A stretch of 55,544 bases of DNA. Origin: an uncultured Nitrosomonas sp. (GTDB taxonomy: Bacteria > Pseudomonadota > Gammaproteobacteria > Burkholderiales > Nitrosomonadaceae). Each line of letters starts with the position of its first letter. Within the stretch, counting starts at the first letter, position 1. The DNA lies in assembly GCA_902826115.1 (NCBI GenBank), contig CADEDO010000014.1, positions 1 through 55,544 of the forward strand. The letters are read 5' to 3'. Of this stretch, positions 8,197-18,443 are shown piece after piece. The position numbers and the translations under genes are program-made. The notes under the pieces are model-generated. The model did no database searches. It was not told the origin of the DNA and saw nothing but the letters and a program-made list of their open reading frames with translations.

Positions 8197-9723
8197 TCAA
8201 GCATAAGTATTCACAATCCCATTGTGCCTATTGAGTGAAATAGTCGTTTCAATTTTACTCACTCCCCCGTTACCAGCATCCAGTGAGTGTGTTGAGCCTG
8301 CACCTGCTTCAGATTGAAATGCCTGTTGCTGTTTATTTTGTTGCTGAAATGAATCAGCACCCACCATGACATTGCCCAATTGAATACCGCTCTCCGCCAT
8401 CATTTCCCTCAACCTGGGCAAAGCGGCTTCAATGGCCTCACGCACGGCTAAATGCGGTGATGAGAATTGAGCAGTAGCCTGATCTTGTGTAATGCTTAGC
8501 ATAACTTCGACGGGACCCAAATGAGCTGGATTCAAACGAATTTCAGCGACTTGATTCTGTTGATTGGTCAGCCAAATCACTTTCTGTGCAAAATCACCTT
8601 CCCACTTTGGTTGACCCACCGGAGTATTCACATGAATACTCTGCGAACCTGCTGAGCTCAGATTAGTGGTTGAAGCAGCACTGCTTAAGCCATAGGTTTG
8701 TGTTGCCGCAGACTCATCTGGAATAGAAAATACCGAATCAACTGCATTCATTGGAATTGCTTCGCTCATTTCTGAAGCAAACGGCAAGAACTCGCCATAT
8801 GCGGCAGAATTTGCCACACTCAGTGATTGCCAGAAATCACTCGCTGTATGATCAATATTGCCTGCTACTGAAGTGGCCTGCACGAATCTTTGCTGCAACA
8901 TTTCATTGACCGACAAAAGCGTTGAGCTTGTTATTGATTTACCATCCTGAGGCATCAATACATTCTGAGACAATGCCTGAGATGCGGCCGGTAAATTCGC
9001 GATTGCCATCAACATGCTTGGATTAGATATTGAATCAACTGAAGTGTTGATTGCCTGCCCGCCGCCATCTTGAAGCAGCATCGCGTTCTGAAGCACTACC
9101 GGCGATGCTGGTATCACCGGCAAAGCAGATGGAGTCATCGACGGCGACACCAAGTCAGACAAAGAGTCGTCAGTTTGCTGCATGTCTCGAGGAATCAGCG
9201 TGCTCTGCAGCAGCTCCGGCGATGTTCCGGATAGGGCCGATGTTGCAACCGTAGTGCTTGGATTTGATGTTGGGTCATGTGAGGCTAATGAGTGAGCGAT
9301 CTGGTGTGCATTGCCTACATCATTCAACAAGCGACTGGCTAAGTTACTGTCGCCCTTGTTGTCGCCCGATGCATCCACATTGCCGGATGCCACCTTCTTA
9401 TCACTGTTTGCTTTTAGTGATGCCTGCTCAGAAGATTCGGACGTCGACGCAGCATGACTGGTTTCATGTTTATGTAATGCTTTCTTATTCGTTTCTTCCT
9501 TGCTGATTGCTTCTTTACCCACGGTATCTTTATTCGTTATTTTCTCACTTGTCGATTCTTTGTTAGCCGCTTCCTTACGCGCTATCCCAGAAACTTCACT
9601 CGCTAGGACTTTACCAAACTCCTTGGTGGCAGGATTCTTGGTTTCGACAGAACCTAAGCTGGGTATGGCTGCTACATTACCCGCTGGTGATTTGATTTTT
9701 GATGCCATAGAAATATCTAACAT
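8197..9723 (-). CDS. fliK: Flagellar hook-length control protein FliK
   Basis: FliK measures hook length and switches export specificity. The 508-residue protein has a long low-complexity, Ser/Ala/Thr-rich N-terminal and central region, rich in Gln and Asn, as expected for the molecular ruler. Near the C-terminus is the conserved Flg_hook domain (VAEIRLNPAHLGPVEVML, then LPRLREMMAESGIQLGNV). A Q-rich tail (QQQNKQQQ) follows. The gene lies between fliJ and fliL. A well-matched sigma-54 promoter motif lies 45 bp upstream of the ATG. Confidence 0.92.
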   Translation of the reverse strand: MLDISMASKIKSPAGNVAAIPSLGSVETKNPATKEFGKVLASEVSGIARKEAANKESTSEKITNKDTVGKEAISKEETNKKALHKHETSHAASTSESSEQASLKANSDKKVASGNVDASGDNKGDSNLASRLLNDVGNAHQIAHSLASHDPTSNPSTTVATSALSGTSPELLQSTLIPRDMQQTDDSLSDLVSPSMTPSALPVIPASPVVLQNAMLLQDGGGQAINTSVDSISNPSMLMAIANLPAASQALSQNVLMPQDGKSITSSTLLSVNEMLQQRFVQATSVAGNIDHTASDFWQSLSVANSAAYGEFLPFASEMSEAIPMNAVDSVFSIPDESAATQTYGLSSAASTTNLSSAGSQSIHVNTPVGQPKWEGDFAQKVIWLTNQQNQVAEIRLNPAHLGPVEVMLSITQDQATAQFSSPHLAVREAIEAALPRLREMMAESGIQLGNVMVGADSFQQQNKQQQAFQSEAGAGSTHSLDAGNGGVSKIETTISLNRHNGIVNTYA

Positions 9724-9767
9724 ACGCTTTTAGCCTCACACAATGGTTATCGCACTACTGATAGATA

Positions 9768-9783
9768 AGCAATCTTCATGCCA
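9768..9783 (-). promoter_or_regulatory. Candidate sigma-54 promoter of fliK
   Basis: The minus strand reads TGGCATGAAGATTGCT, which fits the -24/-12 consensus TGGCACGrNNNTTGCW at nearly every defined position. The predicted start of transcription is near 9757, and fliK begins at 9723. The FleR-type sigma-54 activator encoded at 16744 is the natural partner. Confidence 0.75.
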
Positions 9784-9803
9784 TTCAAGCTTCCACTGAC
9801 GTA

Positions 9804-10271
9804 TTACTCATCGTTTTTGGATGAAAATGAGTCGTGGCGTGAAGCATTTGCAGAAAATTCATCCTGCAACTTTTGCTCTTGTTTTATTTGATGCTTGTTT
9901 TCTGCATCTTGATGGCGTTGCGACAGTGTTTCGTAGGATTTGAGCTTACGCTGATAAGACATGAATTCATTACTGCCTACAATCTTTTTATTATGAGCAT
10001 GCAAAACGACTTGCCGCTGTTCATTGACAGCAGCATCGAGTTTAGCCATAAAAGCCATAAAGTTATGCCATTCGATATGATCGATTCCTTTTGCTTTAGA
10101 ATCCTGAAAATGGGATTGATAGCTCTGGCGGTATTGCATGAGCAAATTTAGTTTTTTCTCTGCTTCCTGATGTTGAAAGTTTAATTTTCCCAATCTCTTG
10201 GCAGAAGCGTCCGTTTGCTGTTGAACCAAATCCAACAACAATTTTAAAGATGGCTTTTTGGGCATAACCAT
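9804..10271 (-). CDS. fliJ: Flagellar export chaperone FliJ
   Basis: FliJ is a coiled-coil protein that works with the FliI ATPase and recycles export chaperones. The 155 residues are helical, charged and Gln-rich, beginning KPSLKLLLDLVQQQTD, as in betaproteobacterial FliJ. The start is uncertain: an ATG at 10271 or one two codons later at 10265 (MPKKPS). AAGGA lies nearer the optimum for the second. The gene starts 14 bases after the fliI stop. Confidence 0.88.
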   Translation of the reverse strand: MVMPKKPSLKLLLDLVQQQTDASAKRLGKLNFQHQEAEKKLNLLMQYRQSYQSHFQDSKAKGIDHIEWHNFMAFMAKLDAAVNEQRQVVLHAHNKKIVGSNEFMSYQRKLKSYETLSQRHQDAENKHQIKQEQKLQDEFSANASRHDSFSSKNDE

Positions 10272-10285
10272 TCCATCCTTGCAAA

Positions 10286-11689
10286 CTAAATTACTTCGTT
10301 GCCCAACAGTCTTGTGAGCTTCTCAAGACTGTTATCAAAGTTCTCCTGTTGAGACATATTCTGATTCAAAAATCTTTCCAACTCAGGATAAAGCCTGATC
10401 GCCCGATCCAGCTCCGGATCTGTGCCAGCAACATAAGCACCCACGCTGATCAAATCATGGCTGCGCTGATAACGTGAATATAAGCTTTTAAATTTTCTCG
10501 ACATATCCACTTGTTTTTGCGAAACCACACTGGTCATAATGCGACTGATTGAGGCTTCGATGTCAATGGCAGGATAATGCCCGGATTCAGCCAATCTGCG
10601 CGACAGAACGATATGACCATCGAGAATCGCTCGGGCACTGTCTGCGATAGGATCATTTTGATCGTCCCCTTCCGTCAGAACCGTATAAAAAGCTGTAATT
10701 GAGCCATTCACTTGGTTACCATTACCTGCACGTTCTACCAACTGCGGTAATTTGGCAAATACAGAAGGCGGATAGCCTTTGGTCGCAGGAGGCTCACCGA
10801 TCGCCAAAGCAATTTCCCTTTGTGCCATCGCGTAGCGTGTGAGCGAGTCCATGATGAGCAATACATGCTTGCCAGTGTCGCGAAAATATTCGGCAATTGC
10901 CGTTGCATAAGCCGCACCTTGCAAACGTAACAATGGGGAGGTGTCAGCCGGTGCTGCAACCACTACCGAGCGTGCAAGCCCCTCTTCGCCAAGGATATGC
11001 TCAATAAATTCTTTGACCTCACGACCACGTTCCCCGATGAGACCGACAACAATTACATCAGCGGTGGTATAGCGTGCCATCATGCCGAGTAACACGCTTT
11101 TGCCGACGCCACTGCCGGCAAACAATCCCATCCGCTGCCCTCGCCCAACCGTCAACAACGTGTTAATTGCTCGCACCCCAACATCCAATGGGACTGTGAC
11201 TGGAATTCGCTCCAATGGATTATAAGGTCGACTGTACAACGGTACGTTATGTTCTGTACGAGTAGGCCCGAGTCGATCAAGAGGCTCACCAACACCATTC
11301 AGAACACGTCCCAGCAGCTCTGGCCCAACGGCAATATGCTTGGCTCGATCGGCCGCACGTCTTCTTGGGTGCTGTACACTGCCCACTTTAGGATGATCGC
11401 AAACAAGCTCAGTGGGCACGACTTTTGCCCCTGGTGCCAATCCATAGACATCCGTCGTTGGCATTAAAAACAGACGCTCTCCGGAAAACCCTACTACTTC
11501 AGCGGAAACACTGTGTCCATTGGATAGAAAAATGGTGCAACTGCTGCCAACAGCCATTTTGAGCCCTACCGCCTCCATCACCAGCCCCGCCACCCGTGTA
11601 ACCGTGCCGCTTAATGAGAAAGGATTAGTGGGAGCAATCAGTTGGGTACAATTGTGTAGAAAACTATCCCATTGTTGATAGCGAGTCAT
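10286..11689 (-). CDS. fliI: Flagellum-specific ATPase FliI
   Basis: FliI energises and orders flagellar type III export. The 467 residues match the family. The P-loop [11 protein letters not shown] is at residues 188-198, and the Walker B region [16 protein letters not shown] and the motif [20 protein letters not shown] are all intact. The N-terminal beta-barrel contains [15 protein letters not shown]. The ATG is one base after the fliH stop, so the two genes are tightly coupled. Confidence 0.97.
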   Translation of the reverse strand: MTRYQQWDSFLHNCTQLIAPTNPFSLSGTVTRVAGLVMEAVGLKMAVGSSCTIFLSNGHSVSAEVVGFSGERLFLMPTTDVYGLAPGAKVVPTELVCDHPKVGSVQHPRRRAADRAKHIAVGPELLGRVLNGVGEPLDRLGPTRTEHNVPLYSRPYNPLERIPVTVPLDVGVRAINTLLTVGRGQRMGLFAGSGVGKSVLLGMMARYTTADVIVVGLIGERGREVKEFIEHILGEEGLARSVVVAAPADTSPLLRLQGAAYATAIAEYFRDTGKHVLLIMDSLTRYAMAQREIALAIGEPPATKGYPPSVFAKLPQLVERAGNGNQVNGSITAFYTVLTEGDDQNDPIADSARAILDGHIVLSRRLAESGHYPAIDIEASISRIMTSVVSQKQVDMSRKFKSLYSRYQRSHDLISVGAYVAGTDPELDRAIRLYPELERFLNQNMSQQENFDNSLEKLTRLLGNEVI

Positions 11690-11690
11690 T

Positions 11691-12404
11691 TCAGTCTTTT
11701 TTCTCTAGCCAACTATCATCCCGACCAATCGTTGCCAGAATCTTGTGCCAGCGTACTTCTATGCTGCCATCGATTTCACTGCCGCTGGCCTCGATGCGAC
11801 ACCCTCCCCGGGACAATCGCTCATCTTCACGAATGGACCAACTATCCTGCGCCAACGGCTTCTCCAAGTGTAAATGAACCAGCTTCGCATCCTCTGGATG
11901 CAAATAAAGACGAGGATGTTGCTTGGTATTCGGCAAATTCCGGATCGCCTCCTGCACAATGGGTATGATCAACTCAGGTTTGATGATCAACGCCTGGGTA
12001 ATCATCTTTTGGGCCAATGCAATCGCCAGATCCAGCAGACCACCAGCAACCTGCTGATCCATCTGATGTAAATCCTCATCCAGACTGGATAATAGCGCAT
12101 GCATACGATTCACTTCAGTTTGTACCTCAACTTCAGCTGCTTGCCTGCCTTCTGCATACCCCGCAGTATTGCCTGCTTGATAGCCTGCGGCATATCCTGT
12201 TTCCTTAGCATCCTGAAAAACCGCGGCAATTTCCTCTTCTGTCGGCCATTTAATCTGATCGCGTCCATCTTCTTGACCGTTATTTTCAGGCACCAAGTCC
12301 ACTTTGGGCTCTTGCCTGATCGAATCCAGCGTTTCCAGCGAATCCATTTCCCAGCGCTGATAGGCACTGAACTTTTCTTTGGGGATAATTTCGCTTGTCA
12401 TCAT
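11691..12404 (-). CDS. fliH: Flagellar assembly protein FliH
   Basis: FliH binds FliI and tethers it to the export gate. The 237 residues have an acidic N-terminus, a helical middle with small-residue repeats ([20 protein letters not shown], the GxxxG-type pattern of FliH), and a C-terminal domain with [16 protein letters not shown] and [21 protein letters not shown]. It lies between fliG and fliI. The exact start is uncertain because two ATG codons are adjacent and the binding site (AAAGG) is weak. Confidence 0.93.
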   Translation of the reverse strand: MMTSEIIPKEKFSAYQRWEMDSLETLDSIRQEPKVDLVPENNGQEDGRDQIKWPTEEEIAAVFQDAKETGYAAGYQAGNTAGYAEGRQAAEVEVQTEVNRMHALLSSLDEDLHQMDQQVAGGLLDLAIALAQKMITQALIIKPELIIPIVQEAIRNLPNTKQHPRLYLHPEDAKLVHLHLEKPLAQDSWSIREDERLSRGGCRIEASGSEIDGSIEVRWHKILATIGRDDSWLEKKD

Positions 12405-12485
12405 AAGTAAGCCTTTGTTTCAACCATAAATAACCAAACAGCCGTTACCACAGGCGATTAAGCCAACTTCATCAGCCCCTATTCG

Positions 12486-13481
12486 CTAAATGAAATTGTC
12501 TTCACCTTTTCCACCCAGCACGATTTGTCCGTCATCCGCAAGCTGGCGCACCACCTTCAGAATTTCTTTTTGTTCCGCTTCTACTTCCGATACACGCACT
12601 GGCCCCTTGCTTTCAAGATCTTCTCTCAATGCTTCAGCCGCACGTTGCGACATATTTTTGAAAATTTTCTTACGCAATTCTTCCTGAGCCCCTTTCAAAG
12701 CAATAATCAGCGACTCTGACTGCACTTCTCTGAGGAGCAATTGAATACCATGATCATCAATATCCAACAGGTTATCGAACACAAACATCTCGTCCATAAT
12801 CTTTTGCGCCAATTCTTCATCAAACTGCTTAATGTTATCAATGACACTGGTTTCCTGAGCCGTCGGTACATAATTTAAAATTTCAGCAGCCGTGCGTACC
12901 CCACCCAAAGCTGCTTTACGGATGTTATCGCTACCCGATAATAATTTTGTCAGCACATCATTCAGTTCACGCAAAGCAATCGGTTGGATACTATCCAGCG
13001 TAGCAATACGCAACAAGGTATCGTTACGCAATCGCTCAGTAAATAAACTCAGTATTTCACTTGCCTGATCACGCTCAAGATGGACCAAAATCGTAGCAAT
13101 GATTTGAGGATGCTCATTCTTAATAAGCTCAGCCGCTGCCGGCGCATCCATCCACTTCAATCCCTCAATCCCACTGGTGTCATCACCATGTAAAATTCGG
13201 TCGATGATGTTGGAGGCTTTCTCATCACCCAACGCATTGGTCATCACTTTGCGAATATATTCAGCTGAGCCATGGCCCAACGTCGTTCTTCCTTGCGCAT
13301 CATTGCAGAAATCTTTCAGTACGCCTTCGACCTCTTCACAAGTGATGTTCGACAAGGCAGACATGGCTTCGCCCAATTTCTGCACTTCTTTGGGACCGAG
13401 CAACTTGATGACTGATGCAGCCTCTTGCTCACCAAGTGTCATCAGCAGAATTGCACTTTTTTTAATTCCATCATCATCCAT
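12486..13481 (-). CDS. fliG: Flagellar motor switch protein FliG
   Basis: FliG is the rotor protein that contacts the stator and sits on the MS ring. I chose the ATG at 13481 (MDDDGIKKSAILL), which overlaps the fliF stop by 8 bases and gives 331 residues, the family length. A frame back to 13517 would extend into fliF. The conserved EHPQIIATIL block is present, as is the C-terminal domain with FVFDNLLDIDDHGIQLLLREV and the torque-helix region LIIALKGAQEELRKKIFKNMS. Confidence 0.96.
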   Translation of the reverse strand: MDDDGIKKSAILLMTLGEQEAASVIKLLGPKEVQKLGEAMSALSNITCEEVEGVLKDFCNDAQGRTTLGHGSAEYIRKVMTNALGDEKASNIIDRILHGDDTSGIEGLKWMDAPAAAELIKNEHPQIIATILVHLERDQASEILSLFTERLRNDTLLRIATLDSIQPIALRELNDVLTKLLSGSDNIRKAALGGVRTAAEILNYVPTAQETSVIDNIKQFDEELAQKIMDEMFVFDNLLDIDDHGIQLLLREVQSESLIIALKGAQEELRKKIFKNMSQRAAEALREDLESKGPVRVSEVEAEQKEILKVVRQLADDGQIVLGGKGEDNFI

Positions 13482-15159
13482 TTCCAGACACCCATTCTTT
13501 AACAACACTGGCGACAATCGCAGGCTGATCTACAGCCAGCTGCTTAGCTTTCTTAAGATTTTCCTCATACTCTTGTTTTTGCATAGTCTCCTCAAGTGCC
13601 CTTTGCTCCATTGCTCTTTTTTCTTCGATGCTTTCTGCTAATTGACCTACGACGACTTCACCAACTGCCGGCCCAGGCAATGCTGGAACTGGTGGTGGCA
13701 TTAAACTTTTTAAGAACGGCCGCAGGATCTTAAGCAAGAAAAACAAAACCAGAGCACCAATTAATAGTTGTTTGACGATTTCTTTCGCCAACATAATATT
13801 TTCTGGATCTTTCCAAAATTCTGTATCCAATACGCTCACATTCTCCGCAGTAAACAAACTGTTGGTTACTGTCAGCGAATCACCTCTTTTCTCGTTGTAA
13901 CCCATGGCTTCTTTCACAAGGCTATTGATTTCCTTGATCTCTTCGGCAGTTAACGGTTCGTTCGTCACTTCACCGTTCTCATTTATTTTCTTGCGATAGT
14001 TCACGACCACTGCCGCAGTGATCCGTTTGATATTGCCCGTGGCTTGTTGGGTATGCTGTACCGTTTTATCGACTTCATAGTTTGTCGTCGATTCTTTCTT
14101 CTGATCAGTCGGTATAACCGGCTTTTTATCACCCTCTTCCTTGTTAGCCTCGATTGGTGCCGCAGCAGGATCGGGTGGACGGTTTGATAATGCTCCCGGA
14201 ATACCGCCATCCATTTTTGAACCGACAGAAGTCGCTTCAGAAGTTTGCTGACTTCGAATAGCCGCTGCATCCGTTTCGGTATTATTGGGGCGGTAAATTT
14301 CTTCTGCACGCTCGATGCGGGAGAAATCCAAATCTGCAGTCACCTGAGCACGTACATTGGCGGCACCGGTGATTGGAGTCAGAATAGCTTCGATACGACG
14401 AATATAGCTATCTTCAAGCTCTTGCAGATATTGCAATTGCTTAACATCAAGTCCTTTGTCCTGCTTATTGTCATTCTGCGTGCTGAGTAAGTTGCCATTT
14501 TGATCAACAACAGTCACATTTTTGGTGGGTAGATTAGGCACGCTGCTAGACATCAAATGTACGATCGCGCTCACCTGATCAACACTGAGCACCCTACCTG
14601 GATGTAAATTCAGTAACACAGACACACTGGGTTGCTGTTTCTCCCTCGAGAAAACCGAAGGCTTAGCAATGGCCAAATGTACACGCGCACTCTGAACTGC
14701 CGACAGTGATTGCACTGAACGCGCTAACTCACCCTCCAGCGCACGCTGATAATTGACTTGCTCAAGGAATTGACTGGAGCCAAATTTCTGATTCTCCATG
14801 AGTTCAAAGCCGGGTAATCCACCTTTAGGCAATCCTTGACCAGCCAGTTTGAGACGTACTTCGTGCACTTGTTTGTCAGGAATCAGAATGGAACCACCAT
14901 TGTCAGAAAACTTATAGGGCACATTCATTTGTTGCAGAGAACTGATGATGGCAGCACCATCCTGATCGGATACGTTATTGTAGAGAACACGATAGTCAGG
15001 TGTCTGGCTCCACAACATAGCACCGACTAATAAAGCAATGACGGCCGCCGCTGCCAGGATCAGTCCCAGTTTTTTCTGATTAGAAAGCTGACTAAGGTGC
15101 TCTAATCGAAATGCTGTTGTAGGTGCTGTCGTATTGGATCCGCTAGGTACTGTTGCCAC
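13474..15159 (-). CDS. fliF: Flagellar MS-ring protein FliF
   Basis: FliF forms the MS ring, the base on which the flagellum is built. I chose the GTG at 15159 because AGGAGAGAG lies just upstream at correct spacing, giving 561 residues; an upstream GTG at 15189 has no binding site. There is an N-terminal membrane segment (LILAAAAVIALLVGAMLW), the YscJ/FliF domain with PDYRVLYNNVSDQDGAAI and LPGFELMENQKFGSSQFLEQ, a low-complexity middle, and a second membrane segment (QLLIGALVLFFLLKIL). The extreme C-terminus carries the FliG-binding tail. A sigma-54-type motif lies about 75-90 bp upstream. Confidence 0.96.
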   Translation of the reverse strand: MATVPSGSNTTAPTTAFRLEHLSQLSNQKKLGLILAAAAVIALLVGAMLWSQTPDYRVLYNNVSDQDGAAIISSLQQMNVPYKFSDNGGSILIPDKQVHEVRLKLAGQGLPKGGLPGFELMENQKFGSSQFLEQVNYQRALEGELARSVQSLSAVQSARVHLAIAKPSVFSREKQQPSVSVLLNLHPGRVLSVDQVSAIVHLMSSSVPNLPTKNVTVVDQNGNLLSTQNDNKQDKGLDVKQLQYLQELEDSYIRRIEAILTPITGAANVRAQVTADLDFSRIERAEEIYRPNNTETDAAAIRSQQTSEATSVGSKMDGGIPGALSNRPPDPAAAPIEANKEEGDKKPVIPTDQKKESTTNYEVDKTVQHTQQATGNIKRITAAVVVNYRKKINENGEVTNEPLTAEEIKEINSLVKEAMGYNEKRGDSLTVTNSLFTAENVSVLDTEFWKDPENIMLAKEIVKQLLIGALVLFFLLKILRPFLKSLMPPPVPALPGPAVGEVVVGQLAESIEEKRAMEQRALEETMQKQEYEENLKKAKQLAVDQPAIVASVVKEWVSGNG

Positions 15160-15235
15160 GAACTCTCTCCTGCTAAAATTCCTGAACACTCATCAATCAA
15201 TATTAGTAATCCGCCAGAATTTGCACGACACAGTA

Positions 15236-15251
15236 AGCAATATTTTTGCCC
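15236..15251 (-). promoter_or_regulatory. Candidate sigma-54 promoter of fliF
   Basis: The minus strand reads GGGCAAAAATATTGCT. GGCA and TTGCT are at the exact -24/-12 spacing (GG, 10 bases, GC); only the first T of the consensus is changed. Predicted start of transcription is near 15225, upstream of the fliF GTG at 15159. The rest of the 388-bp divergent region to 15548 shows no comparable plus-strand motif for fleS. Confidence 0.65.
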
Positions 15252-15548
15252 GGATTAAAAATACCCATTCCTTCTTAATACCCAATTAACTATCGTTAAT
15301 CACAGTAAGTGAATCTCTCAAAGCGATATGTACTATTTGTTCGCCCATTCAATTTATAAGCATTCCTGCCGTAAACACACTTACTCACTTCGATAGGGAA
15401 CAGAATCTTTTTTGATGTGATGATTATCGATAAATTTATAAAATACGAATGCTCAAATAGAAGAGATTTGCCCGCCTTATTCAGACCATTAAGCAGACAG
15501 ATACAAATGTATGCTACCCATCATTCATAACCACTGTCACTCAATCCA

Positions 15549-16739
15549 GTGCAAACAAACAAACTCATTGAAGTTAAATCGGTTCCGGCAGATCAGGCGC
15601 AGCTTCAGCTTGCATTTGCGGCCTTTAATCAGGCTTCGGAGCAACTTTCAGGTGTGTATCAAGAATTACAACATCAAGTTGCCCAATTAACTCGTGAACT
15701 TGCATTAGCCAATGGTGAGTTACACCGACAATTAATTGCCAAGGAGGATTTGTCCCGGCAGTTGAGTTTCTTGTTGAATGCACTGCCCGGCGGGGTTGTA
15801 GCGCTCAATGCTCAGGAATGTATCGAGCAAGTGAATCCAGCCGCTATTGCAATACTCGGCCAGCCATTACTTGGATTAACCTGGCACCAACTTATTCAGG
15901 AACGGTTATCGCCCGCCGCACTCACAAATGAATGGCATGTGAAACCACAGAATGCAGGCGAGCAACGCCGTATCCGTGTTGAAAGCAGCACAACGGATTC
16001 AGCAGGCAGGCGTATTCTGCTGGTGAATGATATTACTGAAGCCTATGCAATCCAGGAGCAGATAAGACGCAATCAACGCCTGACTTCAATGGGTGAAATG
16101 GCCGCCAATCTCGCTCATCAATTGCGTACCCCGCTTTCCACGGCATTACTGTATGCCAACCATCTCGGCAGTGACACATTGACTCCCGATGAGCGTCGTA
16201 AATTTGCAACAAAAACCATTGAGCGCTTGCACCACTTAGAACACTTAACAAAAGATATGTTGCGCTTCGTAAAAGGCGAAACGACGCAACTTGAAAAAGT
16301 CGTCATCAGTGATTTGTTAGCAGAGCTACAACAAGTGATTGAACCCCAGATGGCTCCGCTTAATTTGCAATTCATCATACGTGATCATAGTTACGCAGAA
16401 AGCTTGATGACTAATCATCAGGCATTATGCGGCGCCATGATTAATCTGCTTGAGAATGCGATTCAAGCATCCTCTCCGGGAGATCAAATCGTTTTATCCA
16501 GTAATCTGGAAGCAGAAAATATTGTGCTGAGTGTGCATGATGATGGACCTGGTATCGATAGCGCATTACAAGAAAGATTATTCGAGCCTTTTTTTACCAC
16601 ACGCTCAGAAGGTACGGGCCTGGGCTTAGCCATTGTGCGAGGAGTCATTCAATCAATGGGAGGTAGCGTGCACATTCATTCACTCCCCAATGCGGGCAGT
16701 GAATTTGTTGTCCGACTGCCAAGAAACAAAGGAGGTTGA
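15549..16739 (+). CDS. fleS: Flagellar sensor histidine kinase FleS/FlrB
   Basis: This is a soluble sensor kinase of the flagellar regulatory pair, expected to phosphorylate the next gene product. The 396 residues have no membrane segment. A coiled coil at about 35-75 is followed by a PAS-like region (LLNALPGGVVALNAQECIEQ), then the phosphoacceptor motif AHQLRTPLS with His190. The ATPase N box (NLLENAIQAS) and G boxes (DDGPGI, GTGLGLAI) are intact. The start is GTG. It reads divergently from fliF and overlaps no other gene. Confidence 0.9.
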   Translation: MQTNKLIEVKSVPADQAQLQLAFAAFNQASEQLSGVYQELQHQVAQLTRELALANGELHRQLIAKEDLSRQLSFLLNALPGGVVALNAQECIEQVNPAAIAILGQPLLGLTWHQLIQERLSPAALTNEWHVKPQNAGEQRRIRVESSTTDSAGRRILLVNDITEAYAIQEQIRRNQRLTSMGEMAANLAHQLRTPLSTALLYANHLGSDTLTPDERRKFATKTIERLHHLEHLTKDMLRFVKGETTQLEKVVISDLLAELQQVIEPQMAPLNLQFIIRDHSYAESLMTNHQALCGAMINLLENAIQASSPGDQIVLSSNLEAENIVLSVHDDGPGIDSALQERLFEPFFTTRSEGTGLGLAIVRGVIQSMGGSVHIHSLPNAGSEFVVRLPRNKGG

Positions 16740-16743
16740 AGCA

Positions 16744-18057
16744 ATGAAACCATTACCTATTCTGGTGGTTGAAGATGATCTGGATCTGCTGGAAGCAATT
16801 TGTGCCACCATGCAATTGGCTGGTTATCAAACACTGGCTGCCTCCAATGGAGATGATGCCATGACTTTCTTGCAGGGCTGCCCGATTGGAATGGTTGTCA
16901 GCGATGTGCAAATGAAGCCCATCGATGGATTGACGCTTTTGAAAAAAATCAAAGCATTCAATCCAGAACTTCCCGTTTTATTGATGACTGCCTATCGAGA
17001 AGTCGATAAGGCGGTGATTGCCATGCGCTCAGGCGCCTGTGACTATTTGTTGAAGCCATTTGATCCCGATAGCTTGTTGGCGTATATCAAACAATATGCG
17101 CTGTCTGAATCTGAGCAAGATGGTCAGATTATTGCCAAGGATCCACGGACACGAGCGCTATTATCCCTAGCCAAGCGTGTTGCAAAATCTCCAGCAACCG
17201 TCATGCTGACTGGTGAGAGCGGATGTGGCAAGGAGGTATTCTCGCGCTATATTCATCAACACTCATTGCGCGCGAATAAACCATTTGTAGCCATCAATTG
17301 CGCGGCTATTCCAGAAAACCTGCTAGAAGCGACTTTATTTGGTTACGAAAAAGGAGCTTTCACCGGTGCAGCTCATGCCCAAGCTGGAAAATTTGAGCAA
17401 GCGGAGGGCGGCACATTACTATTGGATGAAATTTCCGAGATGCCACTCGAGTTACAAGCGAAGCTATTGAGGGTATTGCAAGAAAGGGAAGTGGAAAGAG
17501 TGGGAGGGCATAAAACGATCAAATTGGATATTCGGGTGCTAGCCACTTCTAACCGCGATATGTTAGCGCTGGTTAAAAGTGGTCGATTCCGTGAAGATTT
17601 GTACTATCGACTGAACGTATTTCCGATAGAAATCCCCCCTCTGCGTGAACGCCCACAGGATATTGAGCCTCTCGCGCACAAAATTATAGAAACCGCCATG
17701 GCCGAATCAGGACTGTTACCTCGAAAATTGACACCGATGGCCATTTCTAAACTGACTCAATACGCTTGGCCAGGAAATATCAGAGAACTGGAGAACGTCA
17801 TGCAGCGTGCCATGATTCTGGCAACAGATACGATTGATGCAGAGCATATCAGTTTACCGGTAGCTATTCCCAGTCCAGAGACTGATCAGCAAGGCCCGGA
17901 ATCGTCGACACAAGATATGAAAACATTGGAACGCAACCATATTTTGGAAACGCTTGCAGCGGTTAATGGTTCACGTAAATTAGCCGTTAAAAGATTAGGC
18001 ATTTCTGAACGAACCTTGCGCTATAAGCTACAGCAATATCGAACGATGAATTCATAG
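16744..18057 (+). CDS. fleR: Sigma-54-dependent flagellar response regulator FleR/FlrC
   Basis: This NtrC-type activator is expected to drive sigma-54 flagellar promoters. I chose the ATG at 16744, which has AAAGGAGG 8 bases upstream, giving 437 residues. The receiver domain has the phosphorylation site Asp54 (VVSDVQM) and KPFD. The AAA+ domain has the Walker A motif GESGCGKE (157-164) and the sigma-54 contact loop GAFTGA (204-209). The C-terminal Fis-type helix-turn-helix contains SRKLAVKRLGISERTLRYKL. It starts 4 bases after the fleS stop. Three sigma-54-type motifs upstream of fliF, fliK and fliL are plausible targets. Confidence 0.93.
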   Translation: MKPLPILVVEDDLDLLEAICATMQLAGYQTLAASNGDDAMTFLQGCPIGMVVSDVQMKPIDGLTLLKKIKAFNPELPVLLMTAYREVDKAVIAMRSGACDYLLKPFDPDSLLAYIKQYALSESEQDGQIIAKDPRTRALLSLAKRVAKSPATVMLTGESGCGKEVFSRYIHQHSLRANKPFVAINCAAIPENLLEATLFGYEKGAFTGAAHAQAGKFEQAEGGTLLLDEISEMPLELQAKLLRVLQEREVERVGGHKTIKLDIRVLATSNRDMLALVKSGRFREDLYYRLNVFPIEIPPLRERPQDIEPLAHKIIETAMAESGLLPRKLTPMAISKLTQYAWPGNIRELENVMQRAMILATDTIDAEHISLPVAIPSPETDQQGPESSTQDMKTLERNHILETLAAVNGSRKLAVKRLGISERTLRYKLQQYRTMNS

Positions 18058-18119
18058 AAAATATTTGAATATTTTGACTTTTAATAGATACTTGATATCA
18101 AACTATGTTGGAGTAGGTC

Positions 18120-18443
18120 ATGGATACACCTGGAATAGATAACATTCTGCAGCAACTGCAGGCAGCCTCAGCCTTAGCATCTGGCGCAAAAAAACCATCG
18201 GCACCTGATGAAATAGTCGGTGTTGATTTTAGCGAGAAGCTAAAAGCTGCCGTCGATCAGGTCAATAATGCGCATCAGGTAGCTGACAAGCTAAGCGCAC
18301 AATTTGTCAGTGGTGAGTCCAATGTTGATCTGCATGAAGTGATGATTTCACTTCAAAAAGCAAATGTATCCTTTCAATCCATGATACAGGTACGAAACAA
18401 ACTGGTAACCGCTTATCAAGAAATCATGAACATGCAGGTTTAA
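18120..18443 (+). CDS. fliE: Flagellar hook-basal body protein FliE
   Basis: FliE joins the MS ring to the proximal rod. The 107 residues match the family, with the conserved C-terminus [28 protein letters not shown] ribosome binding site (TTGGAG) precedes the ATG. It follows fleR after 62 bp in the same direction, so it may be expressed with the two-component system; no separate sigma-54 motif was seen in the gap. Confidence 0.95.
   Translation: MDTPGIDNILQQLQAASALASGAKKPSAPDEIVGVDFSEKLKAAVDQVNNAHQVADKLSAQFVSGESNVDLHEVMISLQKANVSFQSMIQVRNKLVTAYQEIMNMQV

Noticed and set aside
15190-15548. Sigma-54 promoter for fleS on the plus strand
   Set aside because: I found no GG-N10-GC with a supporting consensus on that strand.
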